Shown here piece after piece: positions 17,820-28,147 of a stretch of 64,000 nucleotides of DNA. The position numbers and the translations under genes are program-made. Where the stretch lies: assembly GCA_017407125.1 (NCBI GenBank), contig JAFQXE010000002.1:119315-183314 (forward strand). Reading direction: 5' to 3'. Numbering within the stretch: the first letter of the stretch is position 1; each line of letters begins with the position of its first letter. The DNA is from Thermoguttaceae bacterium (lineage in GTDB: Bacteria > Planctomycetota > Planctomycetia > Pirellulales > Thermoguttaceae). Under the pieces are notes generated by a model. The model saw only the letters and a list, made by a program, of their open reading frames with translations, was not told where the DNA came from and did not search any database.

Positions 17820-17940
17820 AGTTGCGAGTTGCGAGAGGCGAGTTGCGAGAATATTTATGATGCGCTTCACGCCTATAGTTTCCAGGTAATATTGAACCGC
17901 TGCGCGGTTTTTCCGGGGGCTTACGCACCCCGGCTCGCCT
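17820..17940. repeat. Heptamer array and hairpins between two minus-strand genes
   Basis: GTTGCGA units (17820-17848), GATGCGCTTCACGCC, GAACCGCTGCGCGGTTT and CCGGGGGCTTACGCACCCCGG with the tail CTCGCCTA. All have counterparts elsewhere in the window. Confidence 0.65.
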
Positions 17941-17944
17941 ATCC

Positions 17945-20248
17945 CTACTTATTGGCGTCGATAATTTCCTGAAGCTTTTTCGCCGTGCGGCTTTCGTTCT
18001 TTTTCTTCGCTACGCCGAGCCATTTCTCAGCGGCGGCAACCACGGCTTTTTTCTGGCTATCGGGCCAGGCGTTGGGTTTGCAAGACAAGAGAACGTCAAC
18101 GCCCTCGTTATAGGAATCGACGTTGTTAAACGCCTTCGCCTTGAGTTCAATCGCCTTTAACGCGACGTCCACGTTTTGAGCGTCCGTCGCCAGATTGCGC
18201 GCTTTGGTTAAAGCAGCGTAATGATCTGCAGGCGACTGCGAAGCGGCATTATCCATAAGCTTTTGCGCCAAGGCGACTTTACCAGCGGAATCGCCAGACT
18301 TGAGCGCGTCCGCGTTGTCAGCGTCAATCTTGGATTCCGCCGCCATGAGTTCAGACTCTCTGGGGATGTCTATTTTAGCGGGTTTAGCCGGCTTGGGTTC
18401 TTCGACTTTTGGCTGTTCCGCCGCGGGCTTTGGCTCCTCAGTTTTTGGCTGTTCCGCTGCGGGTTTAGGCTCTTCCGCCTTGGGTTGTTCCGCTGCCGGC
18501 TTCGGTTCTTCCGCCTTCGGCTGCTCTACAACCGGAGCGGGTTCTTCCGCCTTCGGCTGTTCAGCAACCGGAGCGGGTTCTTCCGCTTTCGGTTCCTCTA
18601 CAGCGGGCTGAGGCTGTTCAACTTCCGGGGCGGGTTGTTCCTCAACTGAGGGGATTTCGACATTCGGAGCTGCTTTTTCAATAACCAAATCTTCCGCGAT
18701 GTTGTCGTAACTGACGTCTTCCGGAGTGGGGCCGGAAGCCGGTTGAATAGCAGGTTGAGCGTTATTCTCGACAGCGGGTTGAACGTTATTCTCGACAGCG
18801 GGTTGAACGTTATTCTCGACAGCCGGTTGAGCGTTTTCGACAACGGCGGGTTTGTCAGCGTCAAAAATAGAAGTGCGCGGACGGCGAGTAAACTGAATAG
18901 CGCCGTCGTATCCGGTTCCCAAACGAGGATCGTCAATAACCTCAACGCTTCCCCCCTCGTCATGTCGAGCGGAGAAGTTGGGAGCGGGTTCGCCGTCTTC
19001 GTTTGGCGCAATATCAATGCCGGTGGCGTGTTCAATCGCTTCTTCAACGGAATCGACGTTGTCGTTGTCGTCAACAACAACCCGGTTGGTTCCAATGCGG
19101 AAATCGTCTGCTCCTTCAACAATAGCCCCGCCTTTGTCGTCTGAAACGCCCAATTCCCGAATGTCTGGCGCGTCGTCTGTAACTTCGCCGTCGATTAATT
19201 TGCCGTCTCCGATAACGACGTCGTCTCCGGCGACGTTATCGCCGTCTACAACCTCGCGCACCGGAATGCCGTCCTTGTTGCGTCTGGAAATAACCTTTCT
19301 TTTAGGCGCGGCAACAGGTTTGACTTTTTCTGTTTCGTCAACCTTCTTTTCGATAGTTCTGGGCAGATTCTTTGTCCCTTGCAGCGGAGAGTTGTCAACG
19401 ACGATAATTTTTGGCTGATTGTCTTTCGAATCTTCCGTTGACTGGTTTGCCAGGCTGCTGATAAGCCAAATAAGAAGGATTAAACCGCCCAGTCCTAACG
19501 CAGTATAGATTCCATACAGAGCGCCAGCTCCGGCGGCAGCTCCTTTTTTATGGACTTTTTTCTTTTTGGAGTTTGCCAGATTCAGATTTGCTCCGCCCGT
19601 TGGAGAAGGAGGAGGCGTTGGCGCAGACGCTTTAGCGGTTGAGGCAACAGCCGTAGCAACAGTTGCCGCTCCAGCGGCGGTAACGGCAGTCGCGACAGGC
19701 GTTGCAACCGGAGAAGCTGAAGGAGCTGCAGGGCGAACTGGCGATGGCGCCGAGGAAACCGGCGCAGACGGAGCAGAAGGAACAGGCGGAGCGGAAGGAA
19801 TAGGCGGAGTCGCTATTTGTGGGCTGGGCGCGCCGCCAAAGGCAGAACCAGCTGAATATCCGCCGCCAAATCCGCCGGAAACGGGCGGCATAGGAGGCTG
19901 AGCCATCGGCGGTTGAGCGTATCCCATGTTCCCGCCGCCAAAAGCCGAGCCGGCTGAATATCCGCCGCCAAATCCGCCCATTCCGCCGCGAAGGGAGTTA
20001 TCGTATTCCATTCGCGACGCCGGATTGCAAAGGCACATTTGAGCGTTTTGGATTTCCGCCATGATAGAGTTCCAAAGCGCAACGTCCGGACCGGGATTGA
20101 CGCTGTTCAAACGAGTCGCCATTTCGTTGGCGGCCTGTTCGATTACGTAGGGGTTGCTTTCGCCAAATTGCAGGCCGAGCAATTCGTAGTAATTGGGCTT
20201 CATACCCGAAATGTTATAAAGACCGAGCCACTGCTGATACGGATTCAT
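17945..20248 (-). CDS. J-domain-like membrane protein with Pro/Glu-rich repeats
   Basis: A 767-residue protein, starting at the ATG that gives MNPYQQWLGLYNI; the in-frame GTG at 20296 adds 16 unlikely residues. The first 80 residues resemble the degenerate J-like domain found at the start of many planctomycete proteins (NYYELLGLQFGESNP...NPASRMEYDNSLRG) but lack the HPD motif needed to stimulate DnaK. Then come Gly- and Pro/Ala-rich linkers, one membrane helix (about 265-287, GLGGLILLIWLISSL), an acidic region, three PAVENNVQ repeats, and about ten units of the type KAEEPKPAAEQP. The C-terminal 130 residues are helical and Ala/Lys-rich, perhaps TPR-like. The Pro/Glu repeats probably span the envelope. 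The function is unknown. Confidence 0.7.
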   Translation of the reverse strand: MNPYQQWLGLYNISGMKPNYYELLGLQFGESNPYVIEQAANEMATRLNSVNPGPDVALWNSIMAEIQNAQMCLCNPASRMEYDNSLRGGMGGFGGGYSAGSAFGGGNMGYAQPPMAQPPMPPVSGGFGGGYSAGSAFGGAPSPQIATPPIPSAPPVPSAPSAPVSSAPSPVRPAAPSASPVATPVATAVTAAGAATVATAVASTAKASAPTPPPSPTGGANLNLANSKKKKVHKKGAAAGAGALYGIYTALGLGGLILLIWLISSLANQSTEDSKDNQPKIIVVDNSPLQGTKNLPRTIEKKVDETEKVKPVAAPKRKVISRRNKDGIPVREVVDGDNVAGDDVVIGDGKLIDGEVTDDAPDIRELGVSDDKGGAIVEGADDFRIGTNRVVVDDNDNVDSVEEAIEHATGIDIAPNEDGEPAPNFSARHDEGGSVEVIDDPRLGTGYDGAIQFTRRPRTSIFDADKPAVVENAQPAVENNVQPAVENNVQPAVENNAQPAIQPASGPTPEDVSYDNIAEDLVIEKAAPNVEIPSVEEQPAPEVEQPQPAVEEPKAEEPAPVAEQPKAEEPAPVVEQPKAEEPKPAAEQPKAEEPKPAAEQPKTEEPKPAAEQPKVEEPKPAKPAKIDIPRESELMAAESKIDADNADALKSGDSAGKVALAQKLMDNAASQSPADHYAALTKARNLATDAQNVDVALKAIELKAKAFNNVDSYNEGVDVLLSCKPNAWPDSQKKAVVAAAEKWLGVAKKKNESRTAKKLQEIIDANK

Positions 20249-20574
20249 GGGTTTTTGATTTTTAAAATAGGTAATGGAATAACAAGAGAGCGCCACCTTT
20301 AAATCGCTTCGCGATTCTCGCTTCTTCCTGTCTAGTAATTATAACGTCTAACGGGATTCAATTTAAGTAGGGGCATACCGAAAAAAACTAAAATCTTTTA
20401 AATTTTAATGAAATAATCCTAACAAGGTCTTTTTCTTATCGTAATAATATGATAGAATTGGAGAATCGGGAAAGATTTTCAATGTTCCGATTTCAAACAA
20501 TAAAATACCGTTTTTGTTCGGTAAGAGTTTTGCTTTTATCCTTTTATTTCAAGGCGTAACGCCTGCTATTAGTC

Positions 20575-23500
20575 ATGTTAAATAAAATTCTCATTCCGTT
20601 TGTTTCCTGTCTGGCAATCTTTGCAGGACAGGCTTTTACAGCCTTGGCTGACGACTCGTCTTCAACACAAAAATTTCCCATGGAAAAATTCTCTGAACTT
20701 CAACAACAGGGCAATTTCAACGAAGCAGTTGATTTGTCAAAAGAATTTTTTGCACAAAAAGCGCCTGAAAAACGTCGTAACATTTTTGAAATTCTCCAGC
20801 AAACGATTAACTGCATGAGCAGAGTTAATCGCATTGCCGAGGCTGACGAATTTCTGGAAGGCGTCGTGGAACAATTCCCCGACGATTCCAGAACGCTTCA
20901 GGCGGTGGGGAAAATCTACGGCGAAGGGATTCTGCCGATTTACGGATTCCGGGTTGACAACAAGTTCAAGCGCGGACAGAACCGCTCCGGCGGAGAACAC
21001 ATGATCGCTCAGGAACGGGACAGAATTCGCTCTCTGCAGCTTTTGACTCAAGCGGAAAAGAACCTTGCTCAGTCCGACTACTCCGACGAGGAAAAAGGAC
21101 AGTTTTACATCGACTTTGCCAACGCGTTTATGAACCGTCGCGGCGGTTCTGGATCATGGGAGCTTCAAACGCTGACCGACATCTCCAAACTCCCGGATTA
21201 CCAAAGCCCGGACAATTACTATGGCCGCCGTTACTATGGGCGTCCAAACAGTTCCGCCCCGGTCGACGAACAAGGGAACCCCGTTTTCTACTCCAAGCCG
21301 GATTCTTTTGACGCTGCCAAGTCCGACGGCGAACGATGGCGTTTTCTGCTCGACAAGGCGGAACAGTTCAAATCGTCCCAAAAGCAGGCGATGGCTCTGC
21401 GCGCTGACTTTGCCTATCAGCAGTTCGGCGTCCATACGATAGCCGGGTTCAACTTTAATCCCGCCAACGATACCGGCGACGACAAAATGTCCAGCATCTT
21501 CAAGCTGGAAACGCTGTCCGATACGGAAACCATCGCTCGTCTGGCAACGGGAATCAAACGCTTTGATCTGCCGGAAGATTACAATTTCATCAAACTGTAC
21601 AAAGAATTGGACAACTGGTCTCAGCTGGGGCAGATTTATCTCAACAGACGTCAGTTCCCGACAGCCGCCACGTACTGGAAACAGGGCGCAGATCAGGGCA
21701 ACGAATGGGCGAAACGCACGTACGAGCAAATCGTTAACCCGTGGGGGCGAATAGTCAGCTCTCGTCAGGAAGGCTTGAACGCCACGATTGGATTCCTGTT
21801 CAGAAACGCGACCGCGGCGCGGTTCAAGATTAACCGCATCGACGTCGACGCTCTGGTTCAAGACGCCAAAGCCGAAATCAAAATGGCGCAGGAGCCTCGA
21901 AACATTAATCATGATAATATCAATATCGACAACATCGCCTATCGGTTGATTATCCAAAAACAAAACAAGTACGTCAAAGAAGAAATCAAAAAATGGGATA
22001 AGTCTCTGGAACCGGAAGACAACCATTTCGATAAACAAATCGACATGGACGTAACGTTCCCGGAAGCCGGGGCGTATCTTATCGAGGCGATCGTTTCCGG
22101 CGGCAACACGCATTACGCCGTCGTCTGGATTAATAACACGGTTCTGATTAAAAAGAACATCGACAACAAATTCTGGTTCTTCGTTGCCGACTCCAACACC
22201 GGAAAAGCGCTGCCGCATTCCGTTGTTGATTTCTTCGGTTATGCTGTTAAATATTCCAATCAGGACAGAAAATCACAGCTTGTCAAAGACAGCTTTTTTG
22301 TAACAGCCGACGAAAACGGTCAGTTTACCGTCCCCAACAATAGACTTGTCGCTCAGAACGGCAGTTATAACTGGCTCATTACGGTCAAAGGACAGGACGG
22401 AAAACATCAAGCCTGTCAGGGGTTCCGTTCTTTCTGGGGATACGGAAACGATTTTGAAAAGCAGTACGACAATCAGTACAACGCCGTTCGCGTATTTGCT
22501 ATGACAGACCGCCCGGTTTATCGACCGGCTCAAAAGGTTCAGTTCAAATTCTGGGCGCGCCGTTCCCAGTACGACAAAGACGGTTCAGACTTCGCCAATA
22601 CGTCGGCGACGCTGGTTATTAACAACCCGCGAGGCGAAGAACTGCTCCGCAAAGATATTACTTTTGACGAGTACGGCGGTTATGCGGACGAAATCGAACT
22701 GGCAGCCGACGCCATGCTGGGCGGGTACTCGATAAACGTTCGCAATACCGACGCCCGTCTGTATGGCGGCAGCTACTTCCGCGTTGAAGAGTACCGAAAG
22801 CCGGAATTCCAGGTCGAAGTCAAAGCCCCGGAAAAACCGGTTGCGCTGGGCGAAAAGATCAGCGCGTCCGTCAAGGCGAAGTACTATTTTGGCGAGCCGG
22901 TCTCTCACGCCAAGGCGAAGATCAAGGTAACTCGTTCAGAATATAACGAACGCTGGTTCCCGGCAATGCCGTGGGACTGGCTTTTCGGCAAAGGCTACTG
23001 GTGGTTCTCCTACGAATACCCGTGGTATCCAGGGTGGAATTCCTGGGGCTGCGTGCGACCGTACCCGAGTTGGCATCATTTCCCGCACAACCCGCCGGAA
23101 GTCGTCTTTGAGAAAGAAGTCGATCTGAAAGAAGACGGAACGTACGACGTCGAAATCGATACCGAAATCGCCAAAATGATTTTCGGCGATCAAAATCAAC
23201 AGTACGACGTCTCCGTTGAAGTAACAGACGCGTCTCGACGTACGATTAACGGGTCTGGAAAGGTTCTCGTTTCCGCCAAGCCATTTACCGTCTGCGCCTG
23301 GACAAACCGCGGCGTTTATCAGGTCGGAGACGTACTCACCGCCAACTTCAAGGCTCAAACGTTAGACAACAAGCCGGTTTCCGGAACCGGAACGGCGAAG
23401 CTCTATCAGGTTTCCTACAAAGCAGACGGAACGCCGGAAGAAAAAGAAGTCTGGTCGAAAGACATTAATCCAGACGAAAACGGTTCCACGACCGTTTCGC

Positions 23501-26500
23501 TCAATTTGAAAAAAGCCGGTCAGTACAGAATCGAATACACCGTTGACGACGGCGCTGACCACGTCTGCCAGGGCGGACAGCTTGTAACAGTTCGCGGCGA
23601 CGGGTTCTCCAGCAAAGATTATCGATTCGCCGATTTGGAAATTATTCCCGAAAAGGACACGTGCAATCCGGGCGAAACGCTGCGACTGACGATTAACGTC
23701 GACCAGCAGGACGCCGTCGTTTGGCTTTTCCCGCGCGCGGCAAACGGCGTTTGTCTGCCGCCGGAAAAGGTCGAAATGAACGGCAAAACCGGGTTCTACG
23801 ATTTGAAAATTGAGATGCGCGACATGCCCAACTTCTTTGTTGAAGCGGTAACCGTCGCAAAGAACCAGGTCTTTTCGGAAACTCGTCAGATTTGCGTTCC
23901 GCCCGCCAAACGCGTTCTTGTCATGGACGTTGTCCCGTCCAAAGAGAACTACAAGCCCGGCGAAGACGCGACGGCAAAAATTGTCCTGAAAGACCTGCAA
24001 GGCAATCCGTTTGTCGGTCAGGCGGTTGTAACGATTTACGACAAATCCCTGGAATACATTTCCGGCGGTTCAAACGTTGGCGACATTTCCTCCTTCTTCT
24101 GGAACTGGAAGCGAAGCCATCACCCCAGCTCTATTGAAGACTCGCTCAGAACCTATCTCCAAACCCAGTACCCGGAAAACGCCGTTGGAATGGATACGCT
24201 GGGCATTTTCGGAAACGTCTTAAAGCAGGACTTTTCTGGGGCTGTAATGGAAAAAGGCGAATTTGCCGGCAGAGGCGGCGGAAAAGCGCGGGCGAAGGTT
24301 ATGGCAGCGGGCGCTGTTGAGAGAAAAATGTTCATGGCGGCCCCAATGGCGGCTGAAGCCCCCATGATGATGAACAGGGCAATGGATGGCGCCGACATGA
24401 TGGTCGCGGAAGAAGCGGCTGCTGACGACGTTGCTTTTGATGCAGCCCCCGCCGAGGAGGAAGCAGAAGAGCTGGGAGCTGATGCCGGCGAAGGCGGCGC
24501 CAAAGTTCAGGCAACCGTCCGAACCAATTTCGCCGATTCCGCCTACTGGACAGGCGCGATTGTTACAAACGAAAACGGCGAAGCGGAGATTTCGCTCAAG
24601 ATGCCGGAAAACCTCACAACGTGGAAAATCAAAGCTTGGGCGATGGGCAAACGCACCGAAGTCGGTCAGGCGGAGACGGAAGTCATTACCCGAAAGAACC
24701 TGATTATTCGCGCTCAAACCCCGCGATTCCTCGTTCAGACGGATAAGATTGTTCTGTCGGCAATCGTCCACAACTATCTGGAATCGGAGAAGTCCGTTGA
24801 AGTCAAAGTCGAGACGGGCGACAACCTCGCTACGGAAGACAAGACTTCTCAAGAAGTTAGCATCGCCGCCGGCGGAGAAACCCGCGTCGACTGGACGTTT
24901 ACCGCTAAATCCGAAGGCGACGCGGTTGTCCGCATGTTCGCCCTGACGGACGAAGAGTCGGACGCCATGGAAGTCAAGTTCCCGATTATTACTCACGGAA
25001 TTCTCAAGCAGGATTCCTTCTCCGGCGCGATTCGCTCCGAGAAAGAAACTGCGTCTGAAACTGTTGAATTTACGGTTCCGACAGAACGCAAGCCAGAACA
25101 GACCCGCTTGGAAGTTCGGTTCTCTCCGACGCTTGCCGGCGCGATGTTTGACGCCGTCCCGTATCTGGTGGATTATCCCTACGGCTGCACCGAGCAAACG
25201 CTCAACCGATTCCTGCCGGCGGCGATTTGCCAGAAGGTCGTTCGCGACATGGGCGTCGACATTGCCGATCTGGAACAGAAGGCGACCAACCTCAACGCGC
25301 AGGAAATCGGCGACGCCGCGAAACGCGCCGCTCAATGGAAGAAGACGCTGGCAAGCCCCGTCTTTAACCCGAACGAGCTGGATAAAATCGTCAAGTTTGG
25401 AATCGGTCGTCTGACCGATATGCAATGCTCTGACGGCGGCTGGGGCTGGTTCTCCGGATACGGGGAACATTCCTCCGCTCATACAACCGCTGTCGTCGTT
25501 CACGGCTTGACAATCGCTCAACAGAGTGATGTTAAAGTCGACGCCAACGTTCTCAAACGCGGCGTTGACTGGCTGGAACGATACGAAGCGGAACAGGTCG
25601 AACTGCTCCAGCGCGGCGACAAAGTCAAAGCAGATCCCAAACTGGCGAAGGAGTTCGGCTATCGTTACAAGACGTCCGCCGACAACCTCGACGCCCTCGT
25701 CTATACGGTTTTGATTGAATCCGGACGTCACAACGCCAAGATGGGCGAATACGTTTACCGCGACAGACTCAACATGTCTCCGTACGCTCTGGCTCTTATG
25801 GGCTTGGGATTCGACATGACGGAACAGAACGACAAGCGCGACATGGTCGTTCGCAACCTGACCCAGTTCCTGCGTCAGGACGACGAAAACCAGACCGCGT
25901 GGCTCGACTTGGGCGGAACCCCGTTCTGGTACTGGTACGGTTCCGAAATCGAAACGCAAGCCTGGTATCTCAAACTGCTGTGCCGAACAGATAAAATTGA
26001 CGAGGCGTCGCGATTGGTTAAGTACCTGCTTAACAACCGCAAGCACGCCACGTACTGGAATTCCACCCGAGACACCGCTCTGGTTCTGGAAGCCTTTGCG
26101 GAATACCTCCGCGAAACCGACGAAATGGCGCCGGAAATGACGGTTGACGTCGTTCTGGACGGCAAGACGGTCAAGACGGTCAAAATCGACAAGGAAAACC
26201 TGTTCTCCTTTGACGGAACATTTGTCCTTGAGGGAGAAGAAATCGCCGAGGGCAAGCATACGCTCGAACTCAAACGAACCGGCTCCGGTCCGCTGTATTT
26301 CAACGCGTACGTGAACTACTTCACGCTGGAAGACTTCATTCCCGCCTCTGGCTTGGAAATCAAGGTTCAGCGAAAGTACTACAAGCTCGTTCGAGATGAA
26401 TCCGCAACAGAAAACGCCGTTGGAAAGCGCGGTCAGGCGGTTGAAGTCAAGATCGACAAGTACGTTCGTCAGGAACTCAAAGTTGGCGACGTTGTCAAGT

Positions 26501-26829
26501 CCGGCGATATTATTTTGGTCGACCTGACGCTGGAAAGCAAGAACGACTACGAGTACCTCGTCTTTGAAGACCGCAAGCCGGCGGGCTTTGAACCGATGGA
26601 CGTTCGCAGCGGCTACAACGGCAACGAAATCGGCGCCTACGTCGAATTCCGCGATCAGAAGGTCAGCTTCTTCTGCCGAACGCTGGCTCGGGGCAAATGC
26701 TCTGTCAGCTACAAGCTCAAGGCGGAAACGCCCGGCGTCGTCTCGGCTCTCCCCGCAACCGGAGAAGCGATGTACGCCCCGGAACTCAAGGCGAATTCAG
26801 ACGAATTCAAGATTGAGACGCGGGATTGA
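20575..26829 (+). CDS. Bacterial alpha-2-macroglobulin family protein
   Basis: A 2084-residue exported protein; the signal is IPFVSCLAIFAGQAFTALA. The first 400 residues look like helical TPR-type repeats. The MG2 domain opens at TDRPVYRPAQKVQFKFWAR (about 640). The thioester is intact: Cys1538-Thr-Glu-Gln1541 in YPYGCTEQTLNRFLPA, followed by the alpha/alpha thioester domain (GGWGWFSGYGEHSSAHTTA) and a C-terminal receptor-like domain. Such proteins trap proteases after bait cleavage. Two odd segments stand out: a Trp/Tyr/Pro-rich stretch near 795-840 (KGYWWFSYEYPWYPGW) and a Met/Ala-rich, protease-accessible stretch near 1240-1300 that could be the bait region. The usual partner, penicillin-binding protein 1C, is not adjacent. 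Confidence 0.92.
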   Translation: MLNKILIPFVSCLAIFAGQAFTALADDSSSTQKFPMEKFSELQQQGNFNEAVDLSKEFFAQKAPEKRRNIFEILQQTINCMSRVNRIAEADEFLEGVVEQFPDDSRTLQAVGKIYGEGILPIYGFRVDNKFKRGQNRSGGEHMIAQERDRIRSLQLLTQAEKNLAQSDYSDEEKGQFYIDFANAFMNRRGGSGSWELQTLTDISKLPDYQSPDNYYGRRYYGRPNSSAPVDEQGNPVFYSKPDSFDAAKSDGERWRFLLDKAEQFKSSQKQAMALRADFAYQQFGVHTIAGFNFNPANDTGDDKMSSIFKLETLSDTETIARLATGIKRFDLPEDYNFIKLYKELDNWSQLGQIYLNRRQFPTAATYWKQGADQGNEWAKRTYEQIVNPWGRIVSSRQEGLNATIGFLFRNATAARFKINRIDVDALVQDAKAEIKMAQEPRNINHDNINIDNIAYRLIIQKQNKYVKEEIKKWDKSLEPEDNHFDKQIDMDVTFPEAGAYLIEAIVSGGNTHYAVVWINNTVLIKKNIDNKFWFFVADSNTGKALPHSVVDFFGYAVKYSNQDRKSQLVKDSFFVTADENGQFTVPNNRLVAQNGSYNWLITVKGQDGKHQACQGFRSFWGYGNDFEKQYDNQYNAVRVFAMTDRPVYRPAQKVQFKFWARRSQYDKDGSDFANTSATLVINNPRGEELLRKDITFDEYGGYADEIELAADAMLGGYSINVRNTDARLYGGSYFRVEEYRKPEFQVEVKAPEKPVALGEKISASVKAKYYFGEPVSHAKAKIKVTRSEYNERWFPAMPWDWLFGKGYWWFSYEYPWYPGWNSWGCVRPYPSWHHFPHNPPEVVFEKEVDLKEDGTYDVEIDTEIAKMIFGDQNQQYDVSVEVTDASRRTINGSGKVLVSAKPFTVCAWTNRGVYQVGDVLTANFKAQTLDNKPVSGTGTAKLYQVSYKADGTPEEKEVWSKDINPDENGSTTVSLNLKKAGQYRIEYTVDDGADHVCQGGQLVTVRGDGFSSKDYRFADLEIIPEKDTCNPGETLRLTINVDQQDAVVWLFPRAANGVCLPPEKVEMNGKTGFYDLKIEMRDMPNFFVEAVTVAKNQVFSETRQICVPPAKRVLVMDVVPSKENYKPGEDATAKIVLKDLQGNPFVGQAVVTIYDKSLEYISGGSNVGDISSFFWNWKRSHHPSSIEDSLRTYLQTQYPENAVGMDTLGIFGNVLKQDFSGAVMEKGEFAGRGGGKARAKVMAAGAVERKMFMAAPMAAEAPMMMNRAMDGADMMVAEEAAADDVAFDAAPAEEEAEELGADAGEGGAKVQATVRTNFADSAYWTGAIVTNENGEAEISLKMPENLTTWKIKAWAMGKRTEVGQAETEVITRKNLIIRAQTPRFLVQTDKIVLSAIVHNYLESEKSVEVKVETGDNLATEDKTSQEVSIAAGGETRVDWTFTAKSEGDAVVRMFALTDEESDAMEVKFPIITHGILKQDSFSGAIRSEKETASETVEFTVPTERKPEQTRLEVRFSPTLAGAMFDAVPYLVDYPYGCTEQTLNRFLPAAICQKVVRDMGVDIADLEQKATNLNAQEIGDAAKRAAQWKKTLASPVFNPNELDKIVKFGIGRLTDMQCSDGGWGWFSGYGEHSSAHTTAVVVHGLTIAQQSDVKVDANVLKRGVDWLERYEAEQVELLQRGDKVKADPKLAKEFGYRYKTSADNLDALVYTVLIESGRHNAKMGEYVYRDRLNMSPYALALMGLGFDMTEQNDKRDMVVRNLTQFLRQDDENQTAWLDLGGTPFWYWYGSEIETQAWYLKLLCRTDKIDEASRLVKYLLNNRKHATYWNSTRDTALVLEAFAEYLRETDEMAPEMTVDVVLDGKTVKTVKIDKENLFSFDGTFVLEGEEIAEGKHTLELKRTGSGPLYFNAYVNYFTLEDFIPASGLEIKVQRKYYKLVRDESATENAVGKRGQAVEVKIDKYVRQELKVGDVVKSGDIILVDLTLESKNDYEYLVFEDRKPAGFEPMDVRSGYNGNEIGAYVEFRDQKVSFFCRTLARGKCSVSYKLKAETPGVVSALPATGEAMYAPELKANSDEFKIETRD

Positions 26830-26890
26830 TAGGCAGTAGGCAATAGACAGCAGTAAGGATTATCCTTACTACTGCCTATTGTCTGTCTGG
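26830..26890. repeat. Inverted GGCAGTA heptamer pair after the macroglobulin gene
   Basis: GGCAGTAGGCAATAGACAG and, after AAGGATTATCCTT, its complement CTGCCTATTGTCTGTC. Together they can form a long hairpin that may act as a terminator, though no T-run follows. Confidence 0.65.
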
Positions 26891-27117
26891 GTTAACCCCC
26901 ACGGACGACAAAGAACTCTCTCTAATGCCTACTCCATAGAATCTAATGATCAATATTACTCAGACAATATGTTGATTTGGCTATTGGTCAAATCAACTTC
27001 ACAACGTACCGGCGCAGACGTCAACGCATAATAAAAGAACAAGGAAACGGTCTTGAATATGTCGTCTGAATCGCCAATTGAAAACTCAGTTTATAGAAAA
27101 AGGTTACAGGAATAATT

Positions 27118-28080
27118 ATGAGTATTGGGAAATTATTGGGTGGAGCTATATTGGTGATATCGAGTATCGTCTGCATAATATCTTTCTTCATTCCTCTAGG
27201 CGATTTTACAGTGGGGCCTTGTGAATTTTTGAGCGCCGTTTTTTTGGCAATAATAATTAGCTTCGCTATAAAAATAGATATAGATGAATATAAACAATAT
27301 CGGCGCTCTTTTCGTTACGCCTTGAAGTCTGGCAATCTGGCCCAATGCGCTAAAAAACTCCTGGAAAGCGGGGGCGACATCAATTCAAAAGATGTAGAAG
27401 GAGTAACGATTTTATATATTGCCTCACAAGCTGGCGATTATGAACTGGTTCAGTGGTTGGTTGAGCATGGAGCAGACGTCAACGAAAAGACCCTGGATGG
27501 AGATCTGTTTTCGTATGTCAATAAGAAGCTCGAAAAAACCAACCGACAAGGAGGAGATGCGGCATTACAAATCGCCGTCAAAAGCGGCAATTTGGATATT
27601 GCTAAATATCTTATCGAACATGGGGCGGATAGCCAGGACGTTTTGATTTCTGCCGCCGAACTCGGTAATTTGGAACGGATTCAATGGCTGATTGAGCAAG
27701 ACGCGAATATCCTCAAGAATGGAGAAAGCGCTTTGTATTCTGCTGCAGAATATGATAACTGGGAAATCGTTCAATGGCTGGTTGAGCAAGGCGTGAATCT
27801 TCAAACAGCTTTGAATCCTACTGCCGAAAATGGTAATTTGGAAATGGTTCAATGGCTGGTTAAAAAAGGCGCTGACATCAATGCAAAAATGGATGACGGA
27901 GAAACTGCTTTGCACGCAGCATCCAAAAATGGTCATTGGGAAACAGCTCAATGGCTGATTGAAAACGGCGCAGATATCAACGCAAAAGATATGAACGGAA
28001 AAACCGTATTGATTTATGCAGCTCAAAAGGAACAATTTGCTCTGATTCCTTGGCTCATTGAACATGGAGCAAAAGAATAA
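27118..28080 (+). CDS. Ankyrin-repeat protein with N-terminal membrane helices
   Basis: A 320-residue protein. Two hydrophobic helices (about 8-28 and 35-52) anchor it, with the rest probably cytoplasmic. From residue 75 there are seven or so ankyrin units of about 33 residues, seen as repeated EMVQWLVKKGADIN, ETAQWLIENGADIN and EIVQWLVEQG patterns. Several units are short or degenerate (the second has an insertion near SYVNKKLEKTN). Ankyrin domains mediate protein-protein contacts; the partner is unknown. The gene stands alone, with ACAGGAAT before the start. Its DNA is more AT-rich than the macroglobulin gene before it, which might reflect transfer. Confidence 0.85.
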   Translation: MSIGKLLGGAILVISSIVCIISFFIPLGDFTVGPCEFLSAVFLAIIISFAIKIDIDEYKQYRRSFRYALKSGNLAQCAKKLLESGGDINSKDVEGVTILYIASQAGDYELVQWLVEHGADVNEKTLDGDLFSYVNKKLEKTNRQGGDAALQIAVKSGNLDIAKYLIEHGADSQDVLISAAELGNLERIQWLIEQDANILKNGESALYSAAEYDNWEIVQWLVEQGVNLQTALNPTAENGNLEMVQWLVKKGADINAKMDDGETALHAASKNGHWETAQWLIENGADINAKDMNGKTVLIYAAQKEQFALIPWLIEHGAKE

Positions 28081-28147
28081 TTACTCATCTCTGAATTGCA
28101 AGAATCGAGCTGTGCAGGCATAGGCGCTTTGCGCCTATTGTCTAATA

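Noticed and set aside
24220..26259. Minus-strand ORF of 679 codons within the macroglobulin gene
   Set aside because: Antisense shadow of a strongly supported gene; no recognisable domain, and the composition follows from codon use on the other strand.
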